64,000 nucleotides of DNA from Helicobacter sp. 12S02634-8 (GTDB taxonomy: Bacteria > Campylobacterota > Campylobacteria > Campylobacterales > Helicobacteraceae). Position 1 is the stretch's first letter; every line of letters begins with the position of its first letter. The notes beneath the pieces are model-generated. The model was not told the DNA's origin. It did no database searches and was given only the letters and a program-made list of their open reading frames with translations. Where the stretch lies: assembly GCF_002272865.1 (NCBI RefSeq), contig NZ_MLAP01000003.1:62001-126000 (forward strand), in the 5' to 3' direction. The position numbers and the translations under genes were made by a program. Shown here piece by piece: positions 54,076-63,273 of the stretch.

Positions 54076-54848
54076 ATTATACATTGATTGGGGGGGTGTT
54101 TTTTGCTGTAATCATATGTATGGTGGTTTTTATACTCTGGATAGGGCGTATCGGCGTAGATGAGAGCAAATACCGCATATACAATGTCTATACCGATCAA
54201 GAAGTATCAGGGATTGGCGTGGATACACCCATCAAATATAAGGGCATTACTATTGGCAGTGTGACTCAGATTGGCTTTGATAAAAACAGACTTGGAACGG
54301 TAGAAATCAAGCTTGCCATCAATGCTAATATCCCTATCCATAAAGGCTCTGTTGTGATGTTAGACTCTCAAGGGCTGGCTGGTTTGAGCTATCTTTCGCT
54401 CAAGCAAAGTGATAATCCTGAGTTTATCGGCGAGAAAGACCCGCGGGTATTGGAGTTCAAGCAAAATTTCTTAGGCAGGATCGCTTCAAGTGCTGATGCA
54501 GTGACCCAAGAGCTTTTGGTTGTGCTCAAAAATATCAAAGAACTCACTGATACCAAAAACATACAAAATATCTCTCATATCATCAAGTCCCTAGATTCTC
54601 TCACCGCAGGGCTCAATCAGACAAAAGATGACATTGCTGATTTGTCTAAAAACTCAAATATGTTATTATTGAATCTCAATCGTAGGATTGAAAGTGGTGA
54701 TTATGACTTGAAACAAATCCTCAATCCCGTGGTGATGGAGCTGGAGATGAGCTTGAAAAATATAGACAGATTTTTCCAAAAAGGCTCCAATCTCTTGGAT
54801 AAATTGGATGCAGATCCCTACAGCACACTTTTTGGAGAAAAGAAATGA
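54060..54848 (+). CDS. mlaD: MlaD-type MCE-domain protein
   Basis: A 262-residue protein with one N-terminal membrane helix (LIGGVFFAVIICMVVFILWI). An MCE domain follows (GIGVDTPIKYKGITIGSVTQIGF; GLAGLSYLSLKQ), then an alpha-helical C-terminal part. MCE proteins form periplasmic hexamers that carry lipids. The start is TTG at 54060, with GAGGAG 7 nt upstream, overlapping the end of mlaF by 16 bp. Confidence 0.9.
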   Translation: MERHINYTLIGGVFFAVIICMVVFILWIGRIGVDESKYRIYNVYTDQEVSGIGVDTPIKYKGITIGSVTQIGFDKNRLGTVEIKLAINANIPIHKGSVVMLDSQGLAGLSYLSLKQSDNPEFIGEKDPRVLEFKQNFLGRIASSADAVTQELLVVLKNIKELTDTKNIQNISHIIKSLDSLTAGLNQTKDDIADLSKNSNMLLLNLNRRIESGDYDLKQILNPVVMELEMSLKNIDRFFQKGSNLLDKLDADPYSTLFGEKK

Positions 54849-55411
54849 AAAAAGCTAGTATGATCCTTGCAGCACTCCTACTAGCAGGGTGTGTGAGCTT
54901 AAAAATCAAAACAGAATCCCCCCATATCCAAGAATATGACTTGAGTGATAACACACTAGGAACACTCCAATGCAAGCAATATAGCAATCTAGCGCTCATC
55001 GGTATCAGCAGTGCTTCTATCTATGAAACAAGAAATATTCTAAAACGGCTTGATAATGGGCAAATAGAGTCCATAGATGGCAAAAAATGGATCGATTTGC
55101 CTAAGAATATGTTTGCTAATTTGCTTGTCCAAGAAGCCTCCAAACGCTGTATTTTGGTATCTTTCCCGCCCTTTGGAGCGTCAAACCCTCAAAAAATGCT
55201 TAAAATCAATCTTTTGAGCTTTGATATCAAAGAGGGTTCTGCACCCCAAGCAATCGTGGGCTTGAGCTATGAATTTTTTGTAGATGGGAAAAAGATGGAG
55301 GGAGTATTGAGCGAGCAAGAGCCCATCAAAGAAAATAGCATACAAGCGCTGCAAATCGTATCAAAACGCGCAGCAAGCGACCTCATAGAGCTATTTGGCA
55401 CTAAAAAATAA
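54845..55411 (+). CDS. ABC-transport auxiliary lipoprotein (PqiC-like), last gene of the Mla operon
   Basis: A 188-residue lipoprotein. The signal peptide ends in the lipobox L-A-G-C16. The mature domain (SNLALIGISSASIYETRNILKR; ASKRCILVSFP; LKINLLSFDIKEG) fits the ABC-type transport auxiliary lipoprotein / PqiC family, which joins MCE transporters to the outer membrane. The start overlaps the mlaD stop by 4 bp. An MlaC homologue is not present here, so this lipoprotein probably takes the outer-membrane-facing role. Confidence 0.82.
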   Translation: MKKASMILAALLLAGCVSLKIKTESPHIQEYDLSDNTLGTLQCKQYSNLALIGISSASIYETRNILKRLDNGQIESIDGKKWIDLPKNMFANLLVQEASKRCILVSFPPFGASNPQKMLKINLLSFDIKEGSAPQAIVGLSYEFFVDGKKMEGVLSEQEPIKENSIQALQIVSKRAASDLIELFGTKK

Positions 55412-55425
55412 AAAATAAGATTTTT

Positions 55426-55439
55426 GGGGGGGGGGGGGG
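55426..55439 (+). repeat. G14 homopolymer, intergenic
   Basis: Fourteen G begin 15 bp after the lipoprotein gene and 36 bp before the convergent recG stop. No open frame crosses it, so length changes would not alter a protein. Confidence 0.85.
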
Positions 55440-55465
55440 CTGTTTCTGTGCTCTCTGTAGGAGGA

Positions 55466-55474
55466 GGGGGGGGG
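55466..55474 (+). repeat. G9 homopolymer abutting the recG stop codon
   Basis: Nine G (C on the recG strand) directly follow the recG stop codon. The run lies outside the reading frame. With the G14 run it gives two slippery tracts within 50 bp. Confidence 0.8.
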
Positions 55475-57364
55475 TTATGTGTTTGTGTGCTGTGATGGCT
55501 GTGATGATAGATAATTTTTGACCTCTAGGAGTATAGAAGTATCTGTAGTGATATCAAAAAATTCAAACGCTACGCCACTTTGGCGATCCCCATAAAGCAA
55601 ATCACCACTACTTCGGTATTTGAGATCAAGCTCAGCGATATCAAACCCACTCAAATGCTCACAAAACTCCCTCAAACGCTCGGAATCTTCTTGATGGGTG
55701 TATAAAAAGCAATAACCTTTTAGTCCATTACGGCTCACCCGACCGCGCAGTTGATGGAGTGTCGCAAGCCCTAAGCGCTCAGGGGCGACAATCACGATTG
55801 TAGAGAGTTTGGGGAGTGAAATCCCCACTTCAATCAATGTCGTTGCCAAAAGAATATTTCCCTTTTCTCTGAACTCTTCTAAAATCTTTTCTTTGTCCTT
55901 GTCTTTGCCAGAAGTGATATAGACACGATCAAAATGCTTTTGCCAAAATCCCCCTCCCTCTTTCAAAGAGAGGTATTCAAGATGTTGGCTCTCTTCGACT
56001 AAAGGATAGACGATAACTACTTGTTTGTTGTGAGCGATTTCATCTCGGATATGGCTGATGAGCTGGGGGAAATTTTCTTTGTGTATGATGGTTGTGGTGA
56101 TGTCTTTTTTAAACGGGAGGTCTTTGATGGAGCTAAAGTCAATCAAGCTTGCATTGAGCATTGCCATTGTTCGCGGGATAGGTGTAGCAGAAAACTGCAG
56201 CACATGGGGCTTTTTGGTATCTTGGGTTGTCTTGTCTTCGGTGAGTTTTTCCAGATAGTGGCGCTGCCTAGTCCCAAAGCGGTGTTGTTCATCTGTCATC
56301 ACTAAAGCGAGATTTTCTCCATCAAGCTCCCGATAAAGCAAGGCCTGTGTCCCGATGATAAAATGCTCTTCTTGTTGGAAAAGACCTTTGTCCTTAGATT
56401 TTTTGCTCCTTGTGCTCTCTGCACTCCCTGTGATGAGCTTGCAAGTGATATAATCAGGGAGGAATTTTTTGGCCTCAGCATACAGCTGTTGGGCTAAAAT
56501 CGTTGTAGGTGCCATCAATAGGCTTTTATGGGGATAAGCCATCACAACAGCACTCAAAATCACAATCGTTTTCCCACAGCCCACATCTCCCATCACCAAG
56601 CGCTTGGCTGCAGTGGGGCTTTTGAGATCATTGGCGATTGTTTGGATGGTTTCACTTTGAGCAGACGTGAGCATAAAGGGCAGAGAATCGACAAAAGGTC
56701 GGTAATCATTTGTGCAGATATATTTGCTTGTAAAATATCTTCTTTTTTGGGCGAGGTATTTGAGATGGGCATAGATTTCAGTCCATTTGAGTGCGTTTAG
56801 ATGAGTGGCAGGGAGGGCGTTTGCTTGCTGATAAACTTCCATAAAAGCCTTTGTGGGGCAGAAGATTTCAGCAATGAGTTGCGCGATTTCACAAGGCAAG
56901 CCCTCTTCTATGAGGTTAGAGCGTGTGAGGAGCTTTTTAGCAAGGGCAAAAATATGTATCGAGCGCATGGCTGTGCTTTTGAAATGCGCGATAATCTCTC
57001 CTTGTGTGCTGAGCGGCTTTGGCTGATTCATGGAGTATTTACCGAATTTATACTCTATCTTGCCCCATACATACAGACTTTTTCCCACTACATAGATAGC
57101 CTTGTGGAAACTCTTGGCATTGAATATCACCAGCTCTAGGGGTTGGTGGAACTGGGGCATATGGGCTTGGACTTTGAGGATATTTTTTCCCAAAATCCAT
57201 TCAGCCCGCTCCACTTCTATAGCCACTGCCCCTTGAGAAGAGGGCTCTAGCGTGTCAAGCAAGGTTGTGTCTGTGTAGGATTTGGGGATATGCAGTGCGA
57301 AAGCAAGCAGATTCTGACACCCAAGCTTTTGGAGTTTTATATAATCACTATCAGATATTTTCAT
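55475..57364 (-). CDS. recG: ATP-dependent DNA helicase RecG
   Basis: A 629-residue helicase, short relative to E. coli RecG (693) but normal for Helicobacter. An OB-fold wedge region is expected at about 50-130. The helicase motifs are MGDVGCGKT, APTTILAQQLY, DEQHRFGTRQR, SATPIPRTM and QLRGRVSRNGLKGYCFL. RecG remodels stalled replication forks and Holliday junctions. The gene converges with the Mla operon across the two G runs. Confidence 0.94.
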   Translation of the reverse strand: MKISDSDYIKLQKLGCQNLLAFALHIPKSYTDTTLLDTLEPSSQGAVAIEVERAEWILGKNILKVQAHMPQFHQPLELVIFNAKSFHKAIYVVGKSLYVWGKIEYKFGKYSMNQPKPLSTQGEIIAHFKSTAMRSIHIFALAKKLLTRSNLIEEGLPCEIAQLIAEIFCPTKAFMEVYQQANALPATHLNALKWTEIYAHLKYLAQKRRYFTSKYICTNDYRPFVDSLPFMLTSAQSETIQTIANDLKSPTAAKRLVMGDVGCGKTIVILSAVVMAYPHKSLLMAPTTILAQQLYAEAKKFLPDYITCKLITGSAESTRSKKSKDKGLFQQEEHFIIGTQALLYRELDGENLALVMTDEQHRFGTRQRHYLEKLTEDKTTQDTKKPHVLQFSATPIPRTMAMLNASLIDFSSIKDLPFKKDITTTIIHKENFPQLISHIRDEIAHNKQVVIVYPLVEESQHLEYLSLKEGGGFWQKHFDRVYITSGKDKDKEKILEEFREKGNILLATTLIEVGISLPKLSTIVIVAPERLGLATLHQLRGRVSRNGLKGYCFLYTHQEDSERLREFCEHLSGFDIAELDLKYRSSGDLLYGDRQSGVAFEFFDITTDTSILLEVKNYLSSQPSQHTNT

Positions 57365-57570
57365 ACACGCATTTTATTATAAAATTTGCACCATTATATT
57401 GATGAAGATAATAGATGTGATTGCTTAGATGAGTGGATTTAGTGTATTGGCTCAAGCCCCTATCATTATTATAATCTATCCCTTTATCCAACAATAAGAA
57501 TAGGAGAGAGGGGCTCAGGAAAGCCATTAATGGTTTGAATCGTAGCTTTTGCTTATATCTAGTAGTCATT

Positions 57571-58326
57571 TTATATATCAAAAAGCTTGGTAGGATCTAT
57601 TTTAAACTGTAGCATTTGAGCAGTTTCTCTGCCATTATCACCACCCTTTCTTTGCATTGTGATGCGTCCAATATTTAGTGAGCCCTTAGGACTGATTGCT
57701 ACATCCCCTTTTCCGTAGTAATTTAAAACCTCATTGATATTTTTTAAAACCCATCTACTATTGTGTAATATTTTTTGGGCGACTAGCACCCACTCAGCAC
57801 AAAATTCTCCCCTACCTCTGATAATGTCTGAAACAATTAAAATTTTATTTTGATCAAACCATTTAATCAATGTATCTTGCATATTTTTTGGCATTTCATC
57901 AAAAAACATTCGTCTTTTGTCTTTTGGTGTGGCACAAAATGGTTCTTTTTCACCGACAAAGTATTGCAGAATTGTATAGATATTTTGTGGGATTTGCCAT
58001 AATTGACCGTAACTAGAAAGCCATCTTTTATCTATTTGATTAAAACCTGTTTTATTGCTGACTAGCTTTACTTGTATATTTTGAGTATCTTGCTTAGTTT
58101 TAAAATTTATTTGTATGATGACATTGACATCACTTTTATGACCCGATAAAATATTGGCTTTTACCCATAAGATATCGTGTAAAACATAACCCATAATCCT
58201 CAGCCAATTTTTTGCTTCTGGATCATCTTGCCATTTATTAAATTTATTTGCGATATCTTGCTCGTTTGCAAATCCATTTTTGGCTGTTTGTGAGCCTAAA
58301 AGTATTTTATTTTCTTTATCTGTCAT
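57571..58326 (-). CDS. type II restriction endonuclease, HinP1I-like (predicted G^CGC)
   Basis: A 251-residue protein that closely resembles R.HinP1I as I remember it: LGSQTAKNGFANEQDIA at the start, KLVSNKTGFNQIDKRWL, GRGEFCAEWVLVAQKI, and RKGGDNGRETAQMLQFKIDP near the end. The HinP1I/MspI catalytic pattern SD-x18-QxK is present exactly (Ser65-Asp66 to Gln85-Val-Lys87). HinP1I cuts G^CGC, so that specificity is predicted. The start overlaps the end of the methyltransferase gene by 11 bp. The gene is visibly AT-richer than its neighbours, suggesting horizontal acquisition. Confidence 0.9.
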   Translation of the reverse strand: MTDKENKILLGSQTAKNGFANEQDIANKFNKWQDDPEAKNWLRIMGYVLHDILWVKANILSGHKSDVNVIIQINFKTKQDTQNIQVKLVSNKTGFNQIDKRWLSSYGQLWQIPQNIYTILQYFVGEKEPFCATPKDKRRMFFDEMPKNMQDTLIKWFDQNKILIVSDIIRGRGEFCAEWVLVAQKILHNSRWVLKNINEVLNYYGKGDVAISPKGSLNIGRITMQRKGGDNGRETAQMLQFKIDPTKLFDI

Positions 58327-59272
58327 AACGCACTAATTCTTTTGCGATCGCTTCGATAACGGGCACGCTCATCGCATTGCCGACTTGCTCTAAAATCTTG
58401 CTTGTAGTAATTAGGCTTGTTGCATACTTTTGGGCTCTCTCATGACCAAAACCTTGCAAAAGCAAGCCCTCATAACCACTGAGTTTATAGACTTTGCCGC
58501 CTTTTGTGTATAAAATACCTTGTCTGCCTCGTCGCAAAGTGGGGCATTTTTGTGCGTATACGCGCAAGTCAGATTGCCTTGTGTCTATAATGTTGTAATC
58601 ATCTTTTAAGATTGTATCCAGACAAATGCGTCCGATATTGTATTTGTTGTTGATGTATTTTTTGAAGCTAGGGCTATCAGTGTGTAGCTCTCCATCGCTT
58701 TTGCATAAAAATTTTGATATATCAGCACTTTTTTTCTCAAATTTAAATGCAAACTTTTTGGTATAAAGCTCTTTTTTGATACCGACTATATAGACACGTT
58801 CACGCATTTGTGGCAGACCAAAGTCAAGGCTATTGAGCACTGCATAAGATATGACATAGCCGATATCTTCTAAAAGCTCTATGATATGTTTGAGTGTCGC
58901 ACCTTTGTTGTGATGGATCAGTCCTTTGACATTTTCGAGCAGAAAAAAGGGGACATTTTTAGCTTTCAAAATCCTAGCAATACCAAAAATCACCTGCCCT
59001 CTATCATCAGCAAAGCCCGCTCTTTTGCCTACGATACTAAAAGTTTGGCAAGGAAAGCCAGCAATCAAATACCTAAAATCAGGCAATGTATTTGGGTCAA
59101 TTTGCATCAAGTCGCCAAAATTCCTATCATCATCAAAAAACAGCCGATAGGTCAAAGCAGGGTTTGGGTCGATTTCACTATGGCCAATACACTCAAGCCC
59201 TGCCATTTCAAAGCCCAGCCGACCCCCTCCAATCCCTGAGCAAACATCAAAAAAATAATTATTTTGCTTCAT
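58316..59272 (-). CDS. DNA (cytosine-5) methyltransferase, partner of the HinP1I-like enzyme
   Basis: A 318-residue C5-cytosine methyltransferase. Motif I is FDVCSGIGGGRLG (8-20). The catalytic motif IV is GFPCQTFS with Cys75. Motif VI is ENVKG (113-117), motif VIII RERVYIVG and motif X QVGNAMSVPV. It should methylate one cytosine of GCGC to protect host DNA from the adjacent endonuclease. The methyltransferase gene is first in the operon, which suits safe establishment in a new host. No G run or frameshift is seen, so the system looks active. Confidence 0.92.
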   Translation of the reverse strand: MKQNNYFFDVCSGIGGGRLGFEMAGLECIGHSEIDPNPALTYRLFFDDDRNFGDLMQIDPNTLPDFRYLIAGFPCQTFSIVGKRAGFADDRGQVIFGIARILKAKNVPFFLLENVKGLIHHNKGATLKHIIELLEDIGYVISYAVLNSLDFGLPQMRERVYIVGIKKELYTKKFAFKFEKKSADISKFLCKSDGELHTDSPSFKKYINNKYNIGRICLDTILKDDYNIIDTRQSDLRVYAQKCPTLRRGRQGILYTKGGKVYKLSGYEGLLLQGFGHERAQKYATSLITTSKILEQVGNAMSVPVIEAIAKELVRYDR

Positions 59273-59335
59273 AGTGTTTGTTAGCTTTTGTCTGTTGGTG
59301 TTTCATTATCTCATCTAGCCTACTCATCTAGCCCA

Positions 59336-62077
59336 TCAGCCTGTGTTTCTCATACCTTGGGCAATGCCAACGATGGTGCTATGGATTTGTTCCATCAAAC
59401 GAGTTTTTTGGTCTTGATAGAGGGAGAGGTTGTATTTTTTGATGAGCTCGATTTGGAGAAGATTGAGAGCTGTGATATAGGGCTTACGGAGCAAGATAGA
59501 TTCTCTGAGTTGGGAGTCATTTTCTAGGAGTTCTTTTTCTTGACGCACATAGAGAATATAGTGCATTGTCTTGTCGTATTCACTTTTAATCATATCCCAG
59601 ATGTGATCGCGGATATGGGTATCACTGACAAACTTATTATAACGTTGTGCGATGGTGATATCGACTTTTAAGAGGGCTTGCGAGATATTATCGATGGTGG
59701 TTTTAAAAAAGGCTGATTCTTGATAGCACTCTTGCAAATCCCTTGTTTGCTTGATACCCTCTAATCCACTGCCGATACCATACCACGCAGGAATAATGCT
59801 TCGATTTTGCGTCCAAGCAAATACCCAAGGGATCGCTCTGAGATCTTTTACTTTTGTCGTGTCTTTGCGCTTGCTAGGGCGTGAGCCTAGATTGAGCTGT
59901 TGGATAAAGCTGATGGGCGTGGCGAGCTTGAAATAATCGATAAATCCTTGTGTTTCATAGACGAGCTTGCGATAAGTCTGATAGGAAGTTTGAGAGATTT
60001 GCCCCATCATTTGCCACTGGAGGGTATCGATATGGCAGATATTTTGGCTTGTTTTGATATTAGGGGCTTCTCCTGAGCAAAAGCTGTCATAGGTAGATTT
60101 TTTGAGTAAAGCCCCCATTGTGCTAGCTAGATTGAATTGTGCGCTTTTGGGGTTGAGGTATTTAGAGCTGATTACTTCGCCTTGTTCGGTGGTTTTAAGC
60201 AAGCCGCACACACTCCTAGGGGGCGAGGCAAGCAGTGCTGATTTGAGCGTCCCCCCACCACGACTCACGCTCCCACCTCTGCCGTGGAATAAAATAAATG
60301 TAATGCCTAGCTTGTCTTCTAAGCGCATGAGTTCAAAAATCGCTTGATACAAGCTGTAGTTGCTTGTAAATATCCCGCCATCTTTGCTTGAATCTGAATA
60401 ACCAATCATGATTTCTTGGGTCATTTTGAGATCGGAGAGATAATGGGCGTAGTGTTTGTTTTGGCTCAAAGTATTGATGATATCTTTTGCCCTTTGTAGG
60501 TCGTTGATTGTTTCAAATAATGGTGTGATGCGTATTCTAGCGCGGATTTTTTTATCCATAGAGGCTTTGGGCTTGCTAGGTTTCCATAGCCCACTTTGTT
60601 TGGCAAACCAAAGCACACAGAGCATATCACTCGCTTCTGTAGTCATTGAAATGATAAATGATTTGATGATTTCTTCTGAAATATGTTTTTTTGCCCAATC
60701 AATCCTTAGAAAGGCTTCTAAAATATTTTGTGTGTCTTTGCTGACTCTGTTTGTGAGGGTTTCTAGCTCAATTTTGGGTCTATCGAGGGCAAAGTTTAAG
60801 ATTTCGATCTTTTTTTCTTCGCCAAAAGTGCCAAAATCACTATCAGAAATCCCCAAAAGGCAGAATACCTCACTGATGGCATTGAGAAACATATCGCGAT
60901 GTTCTCTAAAGTCCAAACGCATCAGATGGAATCCACCCAATAAAACGAGGTTTCTGAATTCTTTGAGATATTTAGCGCTCAAGGGATCGAGGTTGTCGAT
61001 GAGTAAGTCAATATCAGCAAGCAATTCTTTGGGGTGTTCATAGATAAAATCAATGTTGCTAGGGGAGTTGATAGCAATCAAGCGATTTTTGAGTTTTTTG
61101 CCCATGAGATGGAGTTTGGCGCGAAAAGGCTCTCTGGCGTGGAGCTTGCGGCTGTTTTCTTCTAGCTCATCTTTTTGCGCTTCTAGGGATTGGTGGAGCG
61201 CTTGATTGATAGGGTGGAAATCTGTAGAGATAGAAAGCTCTCTTTCGAGTTCTTTGAGTTTTTTGAGATAGATTTTGATGATGAGTTCGTGCTGCGTGCG
61301 CATGACTTGTGTCATCAAAGCATTAGTGACAAAAGGGTTGCCATCTCTGTCCCCACCAATCCAGCTTCCAAGCTGTATAGGCGAGATTTCTAAGGGTTTT
61401 TGGAGGATATTTTCAATGCAGTTTAAGACCTTTTGACTGCTTTTTAACACAGAGCTTTCAACGATATACAGGAGGTTGTCTAGCTCAAAGAGGACTTCAA
61501 GTTTCTCGCTTCTCACTAAATGGCTTTGCCATAAAAGCCCCAGCCGATATTGGAGATGTTCTATCGTTTCTTGAGTTTCTATAGTCCCTTGAGTCCCTTG
61601 AGCTCCTTGGTCTTTGAGGTCAAAGATTTTGAATAAATCATCACTGATTGCGTGGTGTGCTTCTAAAAATGTGCGCCTTCTTGATTCTGTGGGGTGCGCG
61701 GTAAATACGGGGTAGAATTGCATTGTGCTTAAAATTTTGTTGATATCTTGCTTGCTAAAGCCCTCTGTGATGAGCTCATCATAAGCTTTTTTGATGGCAA
61801 AAAATGGGTCTTGGTCTTCAAAATAGTGCCGCTCTTCGATGATATTCAGCAGAATATTATAGAGTGAAAAAGCCTTGATAACCTCGAGTGTCTTGTCTGA
61901 AAGCACGATTGACTCTAAGATTGCCTTGATTTTTTCTTGAGATTTTTCTTCAAATAGCAGTTCTTTGCGTAAGTCCAAAAAGAACTCTTTGGCTTGGGGG
62001 TTGAGTGTTTCAAGCATACTTATCATGAGGTTGTAGATAAAATCTAGCTCTTGTGAAAATCGGGTGTTATTGCGCAT
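59336..62077 (-). CDS. ppc: phosphoenolpyruvate carboxylase
   Basis: A 913-residue enzyme carboxylating PEP to oxaloacetate, an anaplerotic step. It has the catalytic His128 in FTAHPTESRRRTF, GYSDSSKDGG, FHGRGGSVSRGGG, RAIPWVFAWTQNR and the C-terminal QGMRNTG. All key motifs are intact and the length is normal. H. pylori lacks this enzyme as far as I recall, so its presence separates this organism from the gastric type species. It is divergent from ilvC across 162 bp that hold repeats. Confidence 0.95.
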   Translation of the reverse strand: MRNNTRFSQELDFIYNLMISMLETLNPQAKEFFLDLRKELLFEEKSQEKIKAILESIVLSDKTLEVIKAFSLYNILLNIIEERHYFEDQDPFFAIKKAYDELITEGFSKQDINKILSTMQFYPVFTAHPTESRRRTFLEAHHAISDDLFKIFDLKDQGAQGTQGTIETQETIEHLQYRLGLLWQSHLVRSEKLEVLFELDNLLYIVESSVLKSSQKVLNCIENILQKPLEISPIQLGSWIGGDRDGNPFVTNALMTQVMRTQHELIIKIYLKKLKELERELSISTDFHPINQALHQSLEAQKDELEENSRKLHAREPFRAKLHLMGKKLKNRLIAINSPSNIDFIYEHPKELLADIDLLIDNLDPLSAKYLKEFRNLVLLGGFHLMRLDFREHRDMFLNAISEVFCLLGISDSDFGTFGEEKKIEILNFALDRPKIELETLTNRVSKDTQNILEAFLRIDWAKKHISEEIIKSFIISMTTEASDMLCVLWFAKQSGLWKPSKPKASMDKKIRARIRITPLFETINDLQRAKDIINTLSQNKHYAHYLSDLKMTQEIMIGYSDSSKDGGIFTSNYSLYQAIFELMRLEDKLGITFILFHGRGGSVSRGGGTLKSALLASPPRSVCGLLKTTEQGEVISSKYLNPKSAQFNLASTMGALLKKSTYDSFCSGEAPNIKTSQNICHIDTLQWQMMGQISQTSYQTYRKLVYETQGFIDYFKLATPISFIQQLNLGSRPSKRKDTTKVKDLRAIPWVFAWTQNRSIIPAWYGIGSGLEGIKQTRDLQECYQESAFFKTTIDNISQALLKVDITIAQRYNKFVSDTHIRDHIWDMIKSEYDKTMHYILYVRQEKELLENDSQLRESILLRKPYITALNLLQIELIKKYNLSLYQDQKTRLMEQIHSTIVGIAQGMRNTG

Positions 62078-62101
62078 TGTAAGCCCCTATATTGACCAAT
62101 T

Positions 62102-62117
62102 TGCTATGATTATAGCA
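62102..62117 (-). promoter_or_regulatory. ppc -10 region within a 16-bp inverted repeat
   Basis: TGCTAT-GATT-ATAGCA is a 6+4+6 inverted repeat. Its minus strand contains TATAAT (62109-62114), 32 bp before the ppc start. It could be both promoter and operator. Confidence 0.4.
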
Positions 62118-62130
62118 TATATCATCAAAA

Positions 62131-62152
62131 CTTTGATTGCACTTTGATTGCA
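62131..62152 (+). repeat. tandem 11-bp repeat in the ppc-ilvC intergenic region
   Basis: CTTTGATTGCA occurs twice without a gap (62131-62141, 62142-62152). One helical turn per copy puts both on one DNA face. It lies between the divergent promoters of ppc and ilvC. Confidence 0.5.
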
Positions 62153-62201
62153 AAGGGCTGACAAATCGAGCTTACAAAGTAGTAACTAAGTTTGTTTAAC
62201 A

Positions 62202-62207
62202 TATAAT
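62202..62207 (+). promoter_or_regulatory. -10 box for ilvC
   Basis: TATAAT lies 32 bp before the ilvC ATG, with AAAGGAAG as ribosome site just before the start. Confidence 0.5.
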
Positions 62208-62224
62208 CGTGGTATTGATTTTAA

Positions 62225-63265
<1,041 letters not shown>

Positions 63266-63273
63266 GGGTGGCA

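Noticed and set aside
57455-57515. AGCCCCT / AGGGGCT inverted repeat downstream of the endonuclease gene
   Set aside because: Only 7 bp with a 47-nt loop and no T run; too weak to call a terminator or attachment site.
57351-57581. 76-codon minus-strand frame between recG and the restriction endonuclease
   Set aside because: It overlaps both genes at its ends, has an odd composition and no ribosome site; more likely untranslated spacer.
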